A stretch of DNA of 64,000 nt from Sialis fuliginosa (taxonomy: Eukaryota; Arthropoda; Insecta; Megaloptera; Sialidae): the NCBI GenBank assembly GCA_961205875.1, contig OY540812.1, forward strand, positions 35,039,098-35,103,097, given 5' to 3'. Below are positions 10,544 through 22,359 of the stretch, piece after piece (the stretch's first letter is position 1; every line of letters starts with the position of its first letter). The translations under genes were made by a program, and so were the position numbers. The notes beneath the pieces were generated by a model. The model searched no databases. It had not been told where the DNA came from and saw only the letters and a list, made by a program, of their open reading frames with translations.

Positions 10544-11074
10544 TAGTTGATTATTAATCAAAGCAAGTGCTTCGCCACGTAAAAATTTACGTAAATAAAA
10601 TAATTTTTGAACGTCAGATAATTTAGAATTGTTATGAATAACTGCTGTAAACATATCTTTAAATGGCTTAAATAAATTTATTTCTTTACCATCATAATAT
10701 GGTATGTCTATATTAGGCAATTTAGTATTTGATGTATTATTTACCGTATTAGAAGAACTATCTGGCTTAATGTTGTCATTAAAAGAATTTGTTTTATTTA
10801 TCTTTTTAAAACTAGCACTAATTTTCACCAAAATGTCCAAATATTTATCTTCTACCAAATCCACATCTTCACAATCATTTTCATCGAAGCTTAGTATTTC
10901 AACTTGAATATCTTGATATTTATTAAACAGTTCTTTCACCATATCTCTTCGTATGATGAATTCTTCTATCAAGTCTTCATTCACTTCGCAATTTTCATTG
11001 ACAAACGTTTCTATTCTTGATATTCTTGTCTTGATTTGTGTCCTTTTGGATTTGAGTTTTTTAATTTCTGCCAT
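10544..11074 (-). pseudogene. BEL/Pao gag, N-terminal part (older element)
   Basis: The ATG at 11074 opens MAEIKKLKSKRTQIKTRISR, a coiled-coil start as in BEL gag. The protein then passes through an acidic stretch and a DUF1759-like block (PYYDGKEINLFKPFKDMFTA, then LSDVQKLFYLRKFLRGEAL). It parallels the young element's gag (MEFSGEPKKWPIFYETF; MHYLLGRLKGRAL). It stops being gag at LINNQL, where the foldback element starts. The same gag position is where the fragment ending at 22226 begins. No lesion is seen in the preserved 177 codons. Confidence 0.85.
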
Positions 11075-11990
11075 AATGATAAATTTATTTACTGTTAAAG
11101 TTCAACACAGTTATTCACTTGACGTCTTATTGTTTAGTTCGTTGAATCGAAGGACCTTATTTTTTCTTCCTTGCAGCGATATCCTGCTCGAATGTGACCA
11201 AATGTTAGTGCAAATGCATCAACACTGTATTCAAGTTTTTGTCGCTGGTTCAGTTTTATCACTGCAAGTATTGTTGACAACAAATGTTGTCTTTTCTCAA
11301 TTGAGAGCAAATGTTATTATAAACATTTGTATTTAATTCTTCAATTGAAGATATTTTTTTTATAAAAATGCACTGACACAATTGTGTTGTTTTTGTTTTG
11401 CAAAGCAAACTTACATATTTTATTTTGCTAAGGCTACTTAGCTACTGTTGGAACAATGTTTCCAACAAATAAGAGAAAAGAGAGATTACGTTACCCAGCG
11501 ACCCGCCTGGCGGTGTTTGCGTCTCACGCCACAAGAGCCACGCGAGCGCGTGCTGCTGATGGAGCATCAATGTGACATACAACCCCGCGGGATCAGTCTC
11601 ATATACGTCGGGCATTGGACATCCGTCTATCGACTTATGTAGCTCCTTGAGTTTATCTACATATTATTAAAGCCTTTTGGTTGTTGTATGTTAGCAAAGC
11701 TAATAATAATAAATAATAATAACACATCAGTATCCGTTTTTTACGTGAAATACAAACAAGCGTTACCTTTTTTGCCGAAACTAGCCGGCTGTACGTCATT
11801 GACTGTATCCCACGACAGTTGTTGTGACGTTGAAGCTATCAAATGAAACGATTTAATGATAAACTCAAAAACTACTGAACCAATTTGGATGCAGTTTTCA
11901 TCAACACATACATAACTTATTTGCAAGGTTAGTAAAGTACAAGGTTGTTTAGTTACATCAAAGTCATAACTACAATTACTTAATATTTTT
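11075..11990 (-). other. 5' leader and possible LTR of the older BEL element
   Basis: The minus strand reads ggtccttcga at 11147-11156, matching the young element's primer-binding site (TGGTCCTTCG at 12559) and the 3' end of tRNA-Tyr. This supports a leader between gag and a 5' LTR to the right. LTR edges cannot be fixed because no second copy is present. The GC-richer block near 11490-11640 could be LTR or another insertion. Confidence 0.4.
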
Positions 11991-12027
11991 TCATTTTTAT
12001 AGAACTTTTATCGGAAAATTTTCTAAT

Positions 12028-12554
12028 TGTTGCCGCCGCATTTTAAAATAGTGTAGTTTGATAAATGACCGAACGTAGCGCTGCAACGCCACCGTCTTAG
12101 TTTTAAACAAGTTGAGACAACAATCATAATATCCATATAACGTGCAACGCGTCAAAAAATATAGTGATATAAAAACAGGTCAATCCGCGGACTTTTCTAT
12201 AGTTAAAAGTACCAAAAAGGGTTTGTGACCACCGCAACCCAAAGCAGTACATATTGGTGTACATATTTATAGTTTTTTTTTTTTTATAATCAGACATTGG
12301 TCTGCAAAATTGTTATTGTGTAATTGTGAATGTGTAGACTTTGTGACTGGTGCGTGCCTAGATGCCACATATATTCCTTCTTAACCATATATCCTATCCC
12401 TAATATATGCAGGAGCCACCATCTATTAAAGGTAAGTGCCATTTTTACAATTTTACATGTGAACAATTCAACTCGAACCAGCAAAAAATTAGTTCGTTTC
12501 GCAATGCCGCTGATGATATAATTTTTAAGGGCAAAAATTATCTCGGCGCTAACA
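12028..12554 (+). repeat. 5' LTR of the BEL element
   Basis: Begins TG and ends CA. It contains a TATA-like TATAAAAA at 12168-12175, a 13-T run near 12273 and a perfect splice-donor-like AAAGGTAAGT at 12428-12437. It differs from the 3' LTR at gtaattG/Atgaatg and ctcggC/Agct. Confidence 0.95.
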
Positions 12555-12558
12555 GTTA

Positions 12559-12568
12559 TGGTCCTTCG
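12559..12568 (+). promoter_or_regulatory. Primer-binding site, tRNA-Tyr type
   Basis: TGGTCCTTCG starts four bases after the LTR and is complementary to the conserved CGAAGGACCA 3' end of eukaryotic tRNA-Tyr; the following bases match less well. Confidence 0.7.
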
Positions 12569-12872
12569 TACCGCAGATATATTTGGAATTATAATTATAG
12601 TATTATAATAAAAATTTTGAAAAAATTATTCAATTTAAGGCTAAATTTGAATGCATTGTGGAAGCCATTCAGTGCAGCGTTCTGTCATTTATCAAGCAAG
12701 GTCGTGTGACGTCACGTCACGTGATAAACTTACAGTAGCGCTTCGTTGTTTTGATTTGCGAATTAGTGTATTTGTTTTCGTCGTTTTATTTACGGATTTG
12801 GTTATATTTATATTTGTTTTCTATTATCAGAATATAGTTTTAATAGATTTTCGGTATATTTAATAGTATAAA

Positions 12873-13997
12873 ATGGCGGAGGAAAAGAAAAAATTGGAAA
12901 AGCAATTGAAGGGTTTGAATAAGAAAAAAGAGTCGTATTTTCTTAGACTGCAACGTCTTTATGACGATTCAAAAAATATTAAAGATAAAACCGTTCTCAA
13001 AAATTTTCTTGTTCGATATGAGAGTCTTGAGGAAACAAAACGATTGTTAATAGAAATAGTTGAGTCTATTAATAATTTAAATTTAGAAATAGAGGACGAT
13101 TTTGAACCAAATTATCAATTGTTAGATAGTATCGACGAACTTTATTGTCACATACAAGCTGCCGCAAAAACAGCCTTAAAGTCCGAAAAAATGGACGATA
13201 TATCAGCGCAAAGGCTTCAGCAGCCACTGAAAGCGGTACCGCGATTACCTAAAATAGAAATAATGGAATTTTCGGGTGAACCAAAAAAATGGCCTATTTT
13301 TTATGAAACTTTCAAAAGTTTAATTCATGATAATACAGATTTAGATGATATGTCGAAAATGCATTATTTATTAGGACGATTGAAAGGTAGGGCTTTAGCG
13401 GTCTGTTCTGGAGTAATGCCCACAGCCAATAATTATTTGATTATTTGGAATGCCTTGATCTAGAAATATCAAGACAAACGCGCGCTAGCCAGTAACTATT
13501 TAACGCAAGTATTAGATTTTAAAGCAATTCAAAAGGAATCTGCGAATTCTTTAAACCTTTTCATAGAAAATTTTGATACCGCAATCAACGCACTAAAACA
13601 ATTAGAGTTAGGGAATTTATCGGATTTTATTATTTTGTCAATTGCTCTCAAAAAATTAGATCCTCAAACACATCGTTTATTTGAAATGTCTCTCAAAGGC
13701 TCTAGTATACCGTCATATAGGGAGTTAATTGATTTTGTCAAAAATCAAGCAAAAATTTTAGGTAGAACTGAAACTAATAGTAGTCATTCAAGTTCTCAAA
13801 AATCGAAATTAACTCAATCATTTGTGGCTAACAGTAATGTAAATAAGCAACATAATAATTGTATTATGTGTGATGAAATTAATCACGTGATTTACAAATG
13901 TCCGCAATTTTTGAAATTGAAACCGAAAGATAGATATAAATTCGCCAAAGATAAACATTTGTGTTTAAACTGTTTAAGTCCGAAACATACCGCCTTG
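12873..13997 (+). pseudogene. gag: BEL gag with amber stop, split by a foldback element
   Basis: Starts MAEEKKKLEKQLKGLNKKKE, a coiled coil. A DUF1759-type capsid block (IEIMEFSGEPKKWPIFYETF) follows around residue 130, then a helical region and the first zinc knuckle (CIMCDEINHVIYKC). An in-frame TAG at 13461-13463 interrupts it after WNALI, where related gags continue. The frame is otherwise open to 13997, where the foldback element enters next to CLNCLSPKHTAL; the frame resumes at 16150. Gag normally forms the particle and binds RNA. The stop makes full-length product unlikely unless suppressed. Confidence 0.9.
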
Positions 13998-16146
13998 TAG
14001 TACGTCTGGTTCGTGGCAAATAAAGCCAAAACGCTGCACTTTTTGATTGGGGTATGCCACTTTCTGTGGTCATATATAAGGTCAAATGAAAGATTTTCAG
14101 ATAGGGAGCCACTTTAAAATCCGTGTAGAACACTGTTATATCGGCTATTAAAGATGGACCCCACGGTTTTTATTAAATTGGCTGTATCTCAGCTCCTAAT
14201 CATCCGATTTCAATTTTATTTTGTTTATTTTAAAGTTCTTATTAAAAAAAATCTTTTTTATCATTATTCATTTTTCTCTAAATTTTAAGGGTTCCCCACA
14301 ATTTTCCGAAATCTGAAGATTTCACTTTTCTTACAAACTTAATTGTTATATAACATGTTTATTTTGCCCAATAAATTTTTTTTACTTACTATAAAAAAGA
14401 AAGATATTTTTTTCTACGTTCCATTGATAACTAGATAATACTGTTTTACTTAACAACTTCTTTGGAAATAGCGTGTTAAACTAAGAAAAATAGATTATTT
14501 TTGGATCATTCCAAGTCAAGTTTACCTGTATTGGTTTCTCGGATTCGAGATTTTGATGGAAATGTCCATTTATACCTTCCCTGAATCAATTCTGACTATT
14601 TTTATCATCATGTCTGTCTGTCTGTCTGTGTTTGTATCTGTTTGTCTGTAAACGCTGGAACTCAAAAATGGCAGTACATAGAGGGGTAAAATTTTATATT
14701 AAGGATTAATTTGTTTTAAAAAAGAAAACCAGATGTTTTTAAAACCGGAAACGGATATTTACTCTTGTAATTTTTGTAATTATTCGAAATATTTCTGAAA
14801 CGGTACGTGTTGGAAGAAAATGTTTAAATAATAATTGACTTATAATATTATTATTTATAATTTATGTTATGTTCAATTCCTCTCAAAAAAGTTTTTGAGG
14901 TTATAATCGTTTTTTTCAATTATATTCGAAATGGTTTAAAGCAGAAATAAATTATTGAAATAAAAGTTGTAGATTACGTTATTTTCTATAGTTTATGTTC
15001 CATTAATTTTTTTGTATCTTTTACCAATTAAAAAAAAAATCTTTTTTATTTAATTTTTTATTTTTTTCAATTTTTTTTTGAACAAGTTCATGACAGAATT
15101 AAATGTTTTTAACAAAAAATGTAGAGAACGTTATTATCTATAGTTTATGTTCTATTAATTTTTTTGTATCTCTTACCAATTAAAAAAAAATCCTTTTTAT
15201 TTAATTTTTTATTTTTTTCCATTTTTTTTGAACAAGTTCATGACAGAATGAAATGTTTATAACAAAAAATGTAGATAACGTTATTTTCTATAGTTTATGT
15301 TCCATTAATTTTTTTGTATCTCTTACCAATTAAAAAAAAATCTTTTTTATTTAATTTTTTATTTTTTTCCATTTTTTTTAACAAGTTCATGACAGAATAA
15401 AATGTTTATAACAAAATATGTAGAGAACGTTATTATCTATACTTTATGTTCTATTAATTTTTTTATATCTGTCATCAGTAATCCAAAATTATTTGTTTTA
15501 TATTAGTAGATACACGAAAATTTTTTATTGTATAAGAAAGTTCAGTGACATCCATGACAGATTTTTCAATTTTTTAGCTATACCATATGAGAAAATTGAT
15601 CCCAACATAAAATTTCATATGATAAAAGGTAAACATGACATGGAATGATCCAAAAATAGTCAATTTTTCTTAGTTTAACACACTTTTTCCAAAGAAGTTG
15701 TTAATTAAAACAGTATTATCTTGTTATCAATGGAACGCAGAAAAAAAGGTCTTTCTTTTTTGTATGATGTAAAAAAATGATATTGGGCACAATAAAAAAG
15801 TTATATAAAAATTAAGTTCGTAAAAAAAGTAACATTTTCAGATTTTCGAAAATTGTGAGGAACCCTTAAAATTTAGAGAAAAATGAATAATGACAAAAAA
15901 TAATCTACTCAATAAGAACTTTAAAACAAACAAAAGAAAATTGAAATCAGATCACTAGGAGCTGAGATACAGTCAATTTAATAAAAACGGTGGGGGCCAT
16001 CTTTAATAGCCGATATAATGGTGTTCTACACGGATTTTAAAGTGGCTCCCTATCTGAAAATTATTCTTTTGGCCTAATCTATGAGCACAGAAAGTGTCAT
16101 ACCCCAATCAAAAAGTGCAGGGTTTTTTTACGTACCAGACGTACTA
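13998..16146. mobile_element. 2.15-kb foldback element inside gag
   Basis: Termini are TAGTACGTCTGG and CCAGACGTACTA. Inverted arms of about 510-530 bp (13998-14525 and 15635-16146) share blocks such as tttttgattggggtatg and gatttt-aaagtggctccctatct. A 3-bp duplication TTG (13995-13997, 16147-16149) flanks it; with that reading, precise removal restores the gag frame. A 2-bp TA reading (termini GTACGTCTGG) is the alternative but would not restore the frame. No transposase is encoded and the superfamily is unsettled. The right arm contains an ATG at 16081 in frame with pol. Confidence 0.85.
14971..15470. repeat. ~150-bp tandem repeat inside the foldback element
   Basis: Three to four units start with gtagaKaacgttattWtcta near 14971, 15120, 15270 and 15419. 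Each continues with tagtttatgttYtattaatt, a poly-A/T block and aacaagttcatgacagaat. Confidence 0.8.
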
Positions 16147-16149
16147 TTG

Positions 16150-19100
16150 ATTTGCAAATCAACGTTTAATTGTTTTGTATGTCGGGGTAGACACAATTCT
16201 CTACTACATTTTGAAAATGAAGCACAATTGGGGGAAAATTCGGGTGACAGTTCTTCACAAACTATCGTTGAAAAATTAGCTAGTGAACAAAAACCACTCA
16301 GTCTTTGTTCAACGTCAAAAAGTTTTATTTCGCAAACTAACTCTACCACTCTACTTTCCACCGCTCTGGTTAACGTAGCAATGCCCACTGGTGAAATGCA
16401 AGAGGTTCGTTTATTGTTGGATTCGGCCAGCCAGTCGAACTTTTTCACTTCCAGGTGTTGTAATAAATTAAAATTGCCTATTCGCAAACTACATACTTCA
16501 GTATTAGGTATTGGGGCGAGTATACGACCAGTAAAGGGTCAAATTCAAGCCGTGTTGATTTCTCGTTTTGATACTAATATTAGATTGAACATTAGCGCAT
16601 TAGTAATAGACAAAATTACTGACGAACTACCTACTGCGACTGTGCATACAGGGTCCCTTAATTATTTATTTCAGTTACCTTTAGCGGACAACAGGTTTCA
16701 CATACCTGGAGAAATAGATGGAATACTTGGAGCTGAATTAGTTGCGCAGTTATTAGGTACTGTCAAAGTAACTAGTTCACCGCATTTACCAATAGCACTC
16801 GAAACTAGGCTAGGATTCGTCGTTATGGGTAAAGCACCGACTCTAGCACCCCCTGAAAGATCTCAGACCTTTTGTAGTATAGTAGAACCGCCAATAGAAA
16901 AATTGATACAAAATTTTTGGGAAATTGAAGAATTACCCACACCGCAAAATTTAAATGAGGATGATGTCATTTGTGAACAACTTTTTAATTCTAACGCCGA
17001 ACGCGATTCTTCAGGTCGCTATACAGTCGTATTCCCGTTTAAAGAAGACCCTAAGAATTTAGGTAATTCATACGATATGGCACGGCAGAGATTTTTTAGT
17101 TTGGAAAAAAGGCTGTTGTCCTCACCTTCGCTTAGAGAAAAATATAGTGAGGTAATTAGGGATTATTTAAATCAAGGGCACATGTCGTTGGTGAATAAAA
17201 ATAAACACGATTTGCCGTCTTATTTTATCCCTCATCATGCTATTTTTAAGGACAGTTCTAGTACCCCCATTCGCGTAGTGTTTGATGCAAGTGCTAAAAC
17301 CGATAATTCTTTATCGCTCAATGATATTTTGCACCCTGGACCAAAGTTACAAGCTGATGTAGTCACCATGCTTTTAAATTTTCGGTTATTTGAAATCGCA
17401 ATCACTGCAGATATCAAGCAAATGTATAGGCAAATACTTTTGCGCCCAGAGCACCGCAAATTTCAACGCATTTTATGGCGATTTTCTCCTGACGATTCAC
17501 TAAACATTTATGAATTAAATACGGTGTCTTTTGGAGTAAAATCCTCACCCTATTTAGCACTTCGCACCATACGACAATTGGCTACCGACGAGATTAAAAC
17601 ATTCCCCACTGGATCCCAAATCGCCCTCCGAGATACATATATGGATGATGTAGTAAGTAGTGTGGCTGATTTGGATCAAGCCAAAATTATTCAACAAGAA
17701 TTAATTGGGCTACTTAAATCGGGCGGCTTTGATTTGGTCAAGTGGTCTTCTAATTCGATTGAACTTTTGCAACAAATTCCCGAAAATATTCGTCAAACAC
17801 AACCAATTGATTTTAGTGATAGTATTTCTAAAGTTTTAGGGTTGCAGTGGCAGCCGCAAAATGATATTTTGTCGTTTAATATTAATTTTGAAACTAAACT
17901 TTGCACCAAAAGAAATATTTTATCTACAATCGCACGAATTTGGGATCCATTAGGCATTTTAGCGCCCATTACTCTTTTCGCAAAGTCATTAATCAAAGAA
18001 TTGTGGGTTCAAAAGGTCGATTGGGATGCTCCGGTACCGCAAAGTCTGGAGAGTTCCTGGCGGAAATTTCAAGAAGAATTACCGTTATTATCTACTTTTC
18101 AAATTCCGCGACATTTAGGGATTGTAAATCACTCCACCGTTTGGTGTGTAGGATTTTCTGATGCAAGTGAAAAAGGGTATGGGGCTGTAGTGTACATTCG
18201 AGTACTTACGCCTAGTAAAAAAATTAATATATCAATAGCCTGCGCAAAATCAAAGGTCGCACCTTTAAAAATAGTTTCAATCCCAAGGTTGGAGCTTTGT
18301 GCAGCTCTATTGTTAGCGAAACTAATCAGTTTCACAATTAGTAGTTTCCAATCACGTTACACAGTAGACAGAGTTTTTGCTTTTAGTGATTCTACGGTAG
18401 TGATCGTCTGGATCAATGCCTCACCGCACCGATGGAAAACGTTCGTGGCCAATCGGGTGGCAAAAATTCAAAATTTAGTACCAGTATCGAATTGGTATCA
18501 CGTAGATGGAAATGACAACCCAGCAGATAGTCTGTCGCGAGGTTTAACTCCAGCTCGGTTTCTTGAACAGTCGGATTGGGTATCAGGCCCCGCATGGATA
18601 CATTTTGACATAGAAGAATGGCCGCTGCCACATAGAAATATTCAAAATGTCACATCTCTCGAAGAAAAAACAATCGCGTTTACTATTGTGAGTAATGAGA
18701 GCCACCCGTTGCGTTCTCTCATAAATAGAATCTCATCCTATTCGAAATTACTTAACATCACTGTGTACGTACTTAGATTTTTAAAATTATTATCTCTTAG
18801 CAACTCCATAGTCGTAAGTGATTTGGAAAAGGCCGAACAAACCCTCCTACGTTTTGTTCAACAAACTCATTTCCTGGCTGAATTAAAGTCCTTAGAAAAG
18901 GGACAGTTGTGTTCCCCTACTTACCGACAGTTATCCCCGTTCATACATGAGGGACTTATTAGAGTAGGAGGTAGACTCCGGAACGCGAACCTCGAGTTTG
19001 ATCGAAAATTTCCCATTCTACTCCCGAAGAACGACCGTTTTGTGCATTTATTGATAGACCACTATCACCGCAAAAATTTGCATACAGGTCCGCATTTATT

Positions 19101-19554
19101 ACTATCATTGTTGCGCCAGAAATACTGGATATTAGCTGGGAGGGGGGTTGTCCGTAACAGAATTGGCAAATGCAATTATTGTTTTCAATTTAATCCGAAG
19201 TCCACGTTTCCAGTGATGGCTGATCTACCCGCACACAGAGTGACTGGAGCCTTCCGTCATTGCGGCGTAGATTACGGGAAGGGGTATAACACACTCCTTT
19301 TGGATCGCTGGCATAAAGAGTATTTAAATACTCTTCAAATCCGCCAAAAATGGAACTCGCCTAGTTGCCCGATTACTGTTGGCACAGTAGTATTATTAAA
19401 AATCGACAATTGTCCACCGTTTCAGTGGCCACTAGGCATAATTGAGGAAGTATTTCCAGGGACAGACGGAATTATCCGCGTTTGTACCGTAAAAACAAAA
19501 ACGGGTCGCTACAAAAGGCCAGTAGTCCGCCTCTGTCCTCTACCCAACCAATAG
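16150..19554 (+). pseudogene. pol: BEL gag end and pol: protease, RT, RNase H, cored integrase
   Basis: Positions are counted from the ATG at 16081, whose first 22 codons come from the foldback arm. The second zinc knuckle is at 31-44 (CFVCRGRHNSLLH). An aspartic protease with LLLDSASQS (Asp114) lies in a DUF1758-type domain. RT has TADIKQMYRQ (Asp444) and YMDDVVSS (Asp522/523). RNase H/A17 region: GFSDASEKGYG (Asp694), PRLELCAALL and FSDSTVVIVW. The integrase H2C2 zinc domain is at 994-1034 (HYHRKNLH...CNYC). Then GVDYGKGYN joins directly to LLLDRWHKEYL, the start of the C-terminal DUF5641-type domain. The DDE core, roughly 230 residues in relatives, is missing without a frameshift. RT and protease look intact; integration in cis should be impossible. 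Confidence 0.93.
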
Positions 19555-19680
19555 TATTAGTTAGCTAGTTTATTTAAGTATAGTTTTAGTAAATAGTTAG
19601 AAAACATTATTTTTTTTGTAACTTAAGAATTTTTTTCTTTGTTTTTTCGTTTTCTCCGTGTTTTGAAAATGGTTTTTCAA

Positions 19681-19691
19681 GGCAGGGGGAA
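19681..19691 (+). promoter_or_regulatory. Polypurine tract
   Basis: ggcagggggaa lies immediately before the 3' LTR, the expected position of the plus-strand primer. Confidence 0.75.
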
Positions 19692-20218
19692 TGTTGCCGC
19701 CGCATTTTAAAATAGTGTAGTTTGATAAATGACCGAACGTAGCGCTGCAACGCCACCGTCTTAGTTTTAAACAAGTTGAGACAACAATCATAATATCCAT
19801 ATAACGTGCAACGCGTCAAAAAATATAGTGATATAAAAACAGGTCAATCCGCGGACTTTTCTATAGTTAAAAGTACCAAAAAGGGTTTGTGACCACCGCA
19901 ACCCAAAGCAGTACATATTGGTGTACATATTTATAGTTTTTTTTTTTTTATAATCAGACATTGGTCTGCAAAATTGTTATTGTGTAATTATGAATGTGTA
20001 GACTTTGTGACTGGTGCGTGCCTAGATGCCACATATATTCCTTCTTAACCATATATCCTATCCCTAATATATGCAGGAGCCACCATCTATTAAAGGTAAG
20101 TGCCATTTTTACAATTTTACATGTGAACAATTCAACTCGAACCAGCAAAAAATTAGTTCGTTTCGCAATGCCGCTGATGATATAATTTTTAAGGGCAAAA
20201 ATTATCTCGGAGCTAACA
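19692..20218 (+). repeat. 3' LTR of the BEL element
   Basis: Same 527-bp length as the 5' LTR with two substitutions seen. Followed by the second CTAAT target duplication. Confidence 0.95.
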
Positions 20219-20410
20219 CTAATTATAAACCCTTCTTAATACGTGCCTGACTAAAATATTCGTATAAACATTTTCGGTTTAACTACATCAATGTCATTAC
20301 TGTCATTGTTTAATGGTTTTATTTTTATACAGTTTTTATTGGAAAATATTAATTATAAATTCTTCTTAATACGTACCTGACTTAAATATCCAATAAAATT
20401 ATGGGTTTAA

Positions 20411-22226
20411 TTACATCGATATCAAAAGTTCCATTGCTTCTTTCTGAACAACAGAACCATTAGCTAAATAATCATTTAAAGACACTTTATTTTTTGAGCG
20501 CATGCTTCCATCAAAAACTACCCTCAATTTTGTAGTTCTTTTATCTTCGCGAATTACTGGGTGATGCGCAAGAAAATATACTTGGTCATTAATTAAGTCA
20601 TAATTTTTTAAATTATAATATTTAGCATGACCTAACCTTAAGTATTCATTAATAAAATTTGAGTACTGCTCAAATAATAATGGGTTTGATAGAAATCTTT
20701 TTTCTAAATTATGGAATCGTTTTATGGCTACTGAAAACGAGTCTCCTAAATTTAATTGTGATAATTCACATTTTAATGGAAGTTTTACTTGAAACCTATT
20801 ATTGATTTGTTCTACAGAATTTTGAAAATTTTGTTCACAAGCTTCCTGTTCACTAGTGAACTCTTTATACGTTTCTGGAACCTTTTCAGTTTCCCAAAAG
20901 CGATTTAAAATGGTTTCTAATTTGTCATTCTCTGTAATTGAATGCATTGAAATAGATTCAAAATGGTTATTATTAGCATAATCTTTTTGTGAATCTCTAG
21001 GTATTGAGCCACTGACTATGAAACCAAATTGTGTATTTTGTAATATTAAATTATTTGTACCTAATTTAATATAACCAGTTAATAAACTTTGAAACAGTAT
21101 GTCTGCTCCTAATAATAAAGAAATGTTTTCTGGTATATTAAAACTGTCATCAGCCATTGTGACATTTTTTGGTATATTCATTTTTGAAATATCAAAATAA
21201 CATTGAGGTAAATTAGACGTTATCTTTTTCACTACAGCGCAGTTATTGACACTGATTTTAAAATCGGAAACCAATGAATGTATTTCCAAATTTACTGACC
21301 TTGTTATTTTGGTATTTGTATCTGAAATTCCTATAACATTTAAATTATCATCAAATGATCGAATATTTAATTGTTTAACTAAACTGTCAACGATAAATGA
21401 TGTTTGGCTGCCACTATCCAACAAAGCCTTTACGACAATTATCTTATTAGGGCCTACTAATTTGACTTTAGTTGTAGGAAGCAACACATTATTAGAAATA
21501 TTTTTGTTTGACATAAAAGTCAACTGGTGCGTTGAAACAACATCTGTTTCATTATTTGATGAAACGTCACCATTATGTAATAAATAATTATGGTCTTGTT
21601 TGCATATTGGGCATTTAAACGTAAATGAACATTTTCCTGGATGATTATTTAAACAAAGTTGACAGATATTTCCTTTTTTGACAAATGCAACACGATCACA
21701 AACTGAAATTGATTTAAATTTTGAACAATTAAAGAGTTTGTGTCCAGGAAAATTACAAAATAAACATTTAGATTTATATTTATGTTTTTCATTATTAGTA
21801 GCTAAATTAGATACTTTGTTTTTCTTTATATATTTTTACTAAAGGTTCAGTAGCTGACTCTAATGCAGTCGCTCTGTTTTCTAAGAAATTTATTAAATCA
21901 CCTAGTTTTGGCAGCTCAGTGGAACATTTGTCCAGCTGATATGCTCTATTCGTATATTGATCAAGTTTTCTGCACAAAATGCATACAAGTATTGAGTCCC
22001 AAAACTCAATAGGTTGTTTTAAATTTTTTAAAGCACTAATTTGTTGCTTTATTTTAGAAACAAATTCTCTTAAATTTGATGCACTTCCAATATGCAAAGC
22101 TGGAGTGTCCAATATTAAATAGATATGAGAATTGACTAATAATGTGATATTGTTAAATCTTTTATTTAATATTTCTAGTGATTCATCATATGATTCATTC
22201 ACCAGAGGTAAATTATTATTAATCAC
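20411..22226 (-). pseudogene. Older BEL/Pao element: gag end, protease, RT start
   Basis: Reading leftward from about 22226: the gag middle (NNNLPLVNESYDES, FWDSILVCILCRKLD), then a 1-bp frameshift near 21815 into three zinc knuckles (CLFCNFPGHKLFNC; CQLCLNNHPGKC; CPICKQDHNYLLH). Next come the protease (VKALLDSGSQTSFI) and the DUF1758-type domain (LGADILFQSLLTG). The RT N-terminus follows (LAHHPVIRED, LRVVFDGSMRSKNKVSLNDY). The frame ends at 20411, before the RT catalytic Asp residues. RT core, RNase H, integrase and 3' LTR are absent. It is a different subfamily from the young element and probably belongs with the gag start at 10544-11074. Confidence 0.9.
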
Positions 22227-22359
22227 GAGGCACCTGGTTGGATTGTTTGGCAGAACTGATATTGACAGTTCGAAAATGTAACCTGTCTTAATTTTTTGCT
22301 TATATTATTATTTGTAAAATATTTGATTTTATAAGCTCATAATTTAAAACAGTTCCATG

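Larger units (their letters stand above)
12028..20218 (+). mobile_element. Young BEL/Pao LTR retrotransposon
   Basis: Two 527-bp LTRs (TGTTGCCGCC...CTAACA) flank a gag-pol frame, with a CTAAT target duplication at 12023-12027 and 20219-20223. By eye the LTRs differ at only two positions, so insertion was recent. Gag and pol were one continuous frame, as is usual in BEL/Pao. Lesions: a stop in gag, a 2149-bp foldback element in gag and an in-frame gap replacing the integrase core. Without the foldback it would be about 6.0 kb. Confidence 0.95.
11947..20405. repeat. ~130-bp tandem repeat, split by the BEL insertion
   Basis: Unit 1 is 11947-12027 continued at 20224-20277 after the retrotransposon; unit 2 is 20278-20405. 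Shared landmarks are tttaRttacatc, ttatcggaaaat/ttattggaaaat, cttcttaatacgt and cctgact. The retrotransposon between them is a later insertion. A partial third unit may begin at 20406, where the older pol frame is lost. Confidence 0.65.

Noticed and set aside
12490..12548. CTGATGA followed by a strong hairpin in the BEL LTR, like a second hammerhead
   Set aside because: The hairpin (ataattttt/aaaaattat) is followed by ctcgg, with no GAAA box or cleavage triplet; both LTRs share it as ordinary sequence.
13879..14133. Minus-strand ORF at the left edge of the foldback in gag
   Set aside because: It crosses the element boundary into antisense gag; the shared peptide with the right arm merely reflects the inverted repeat.
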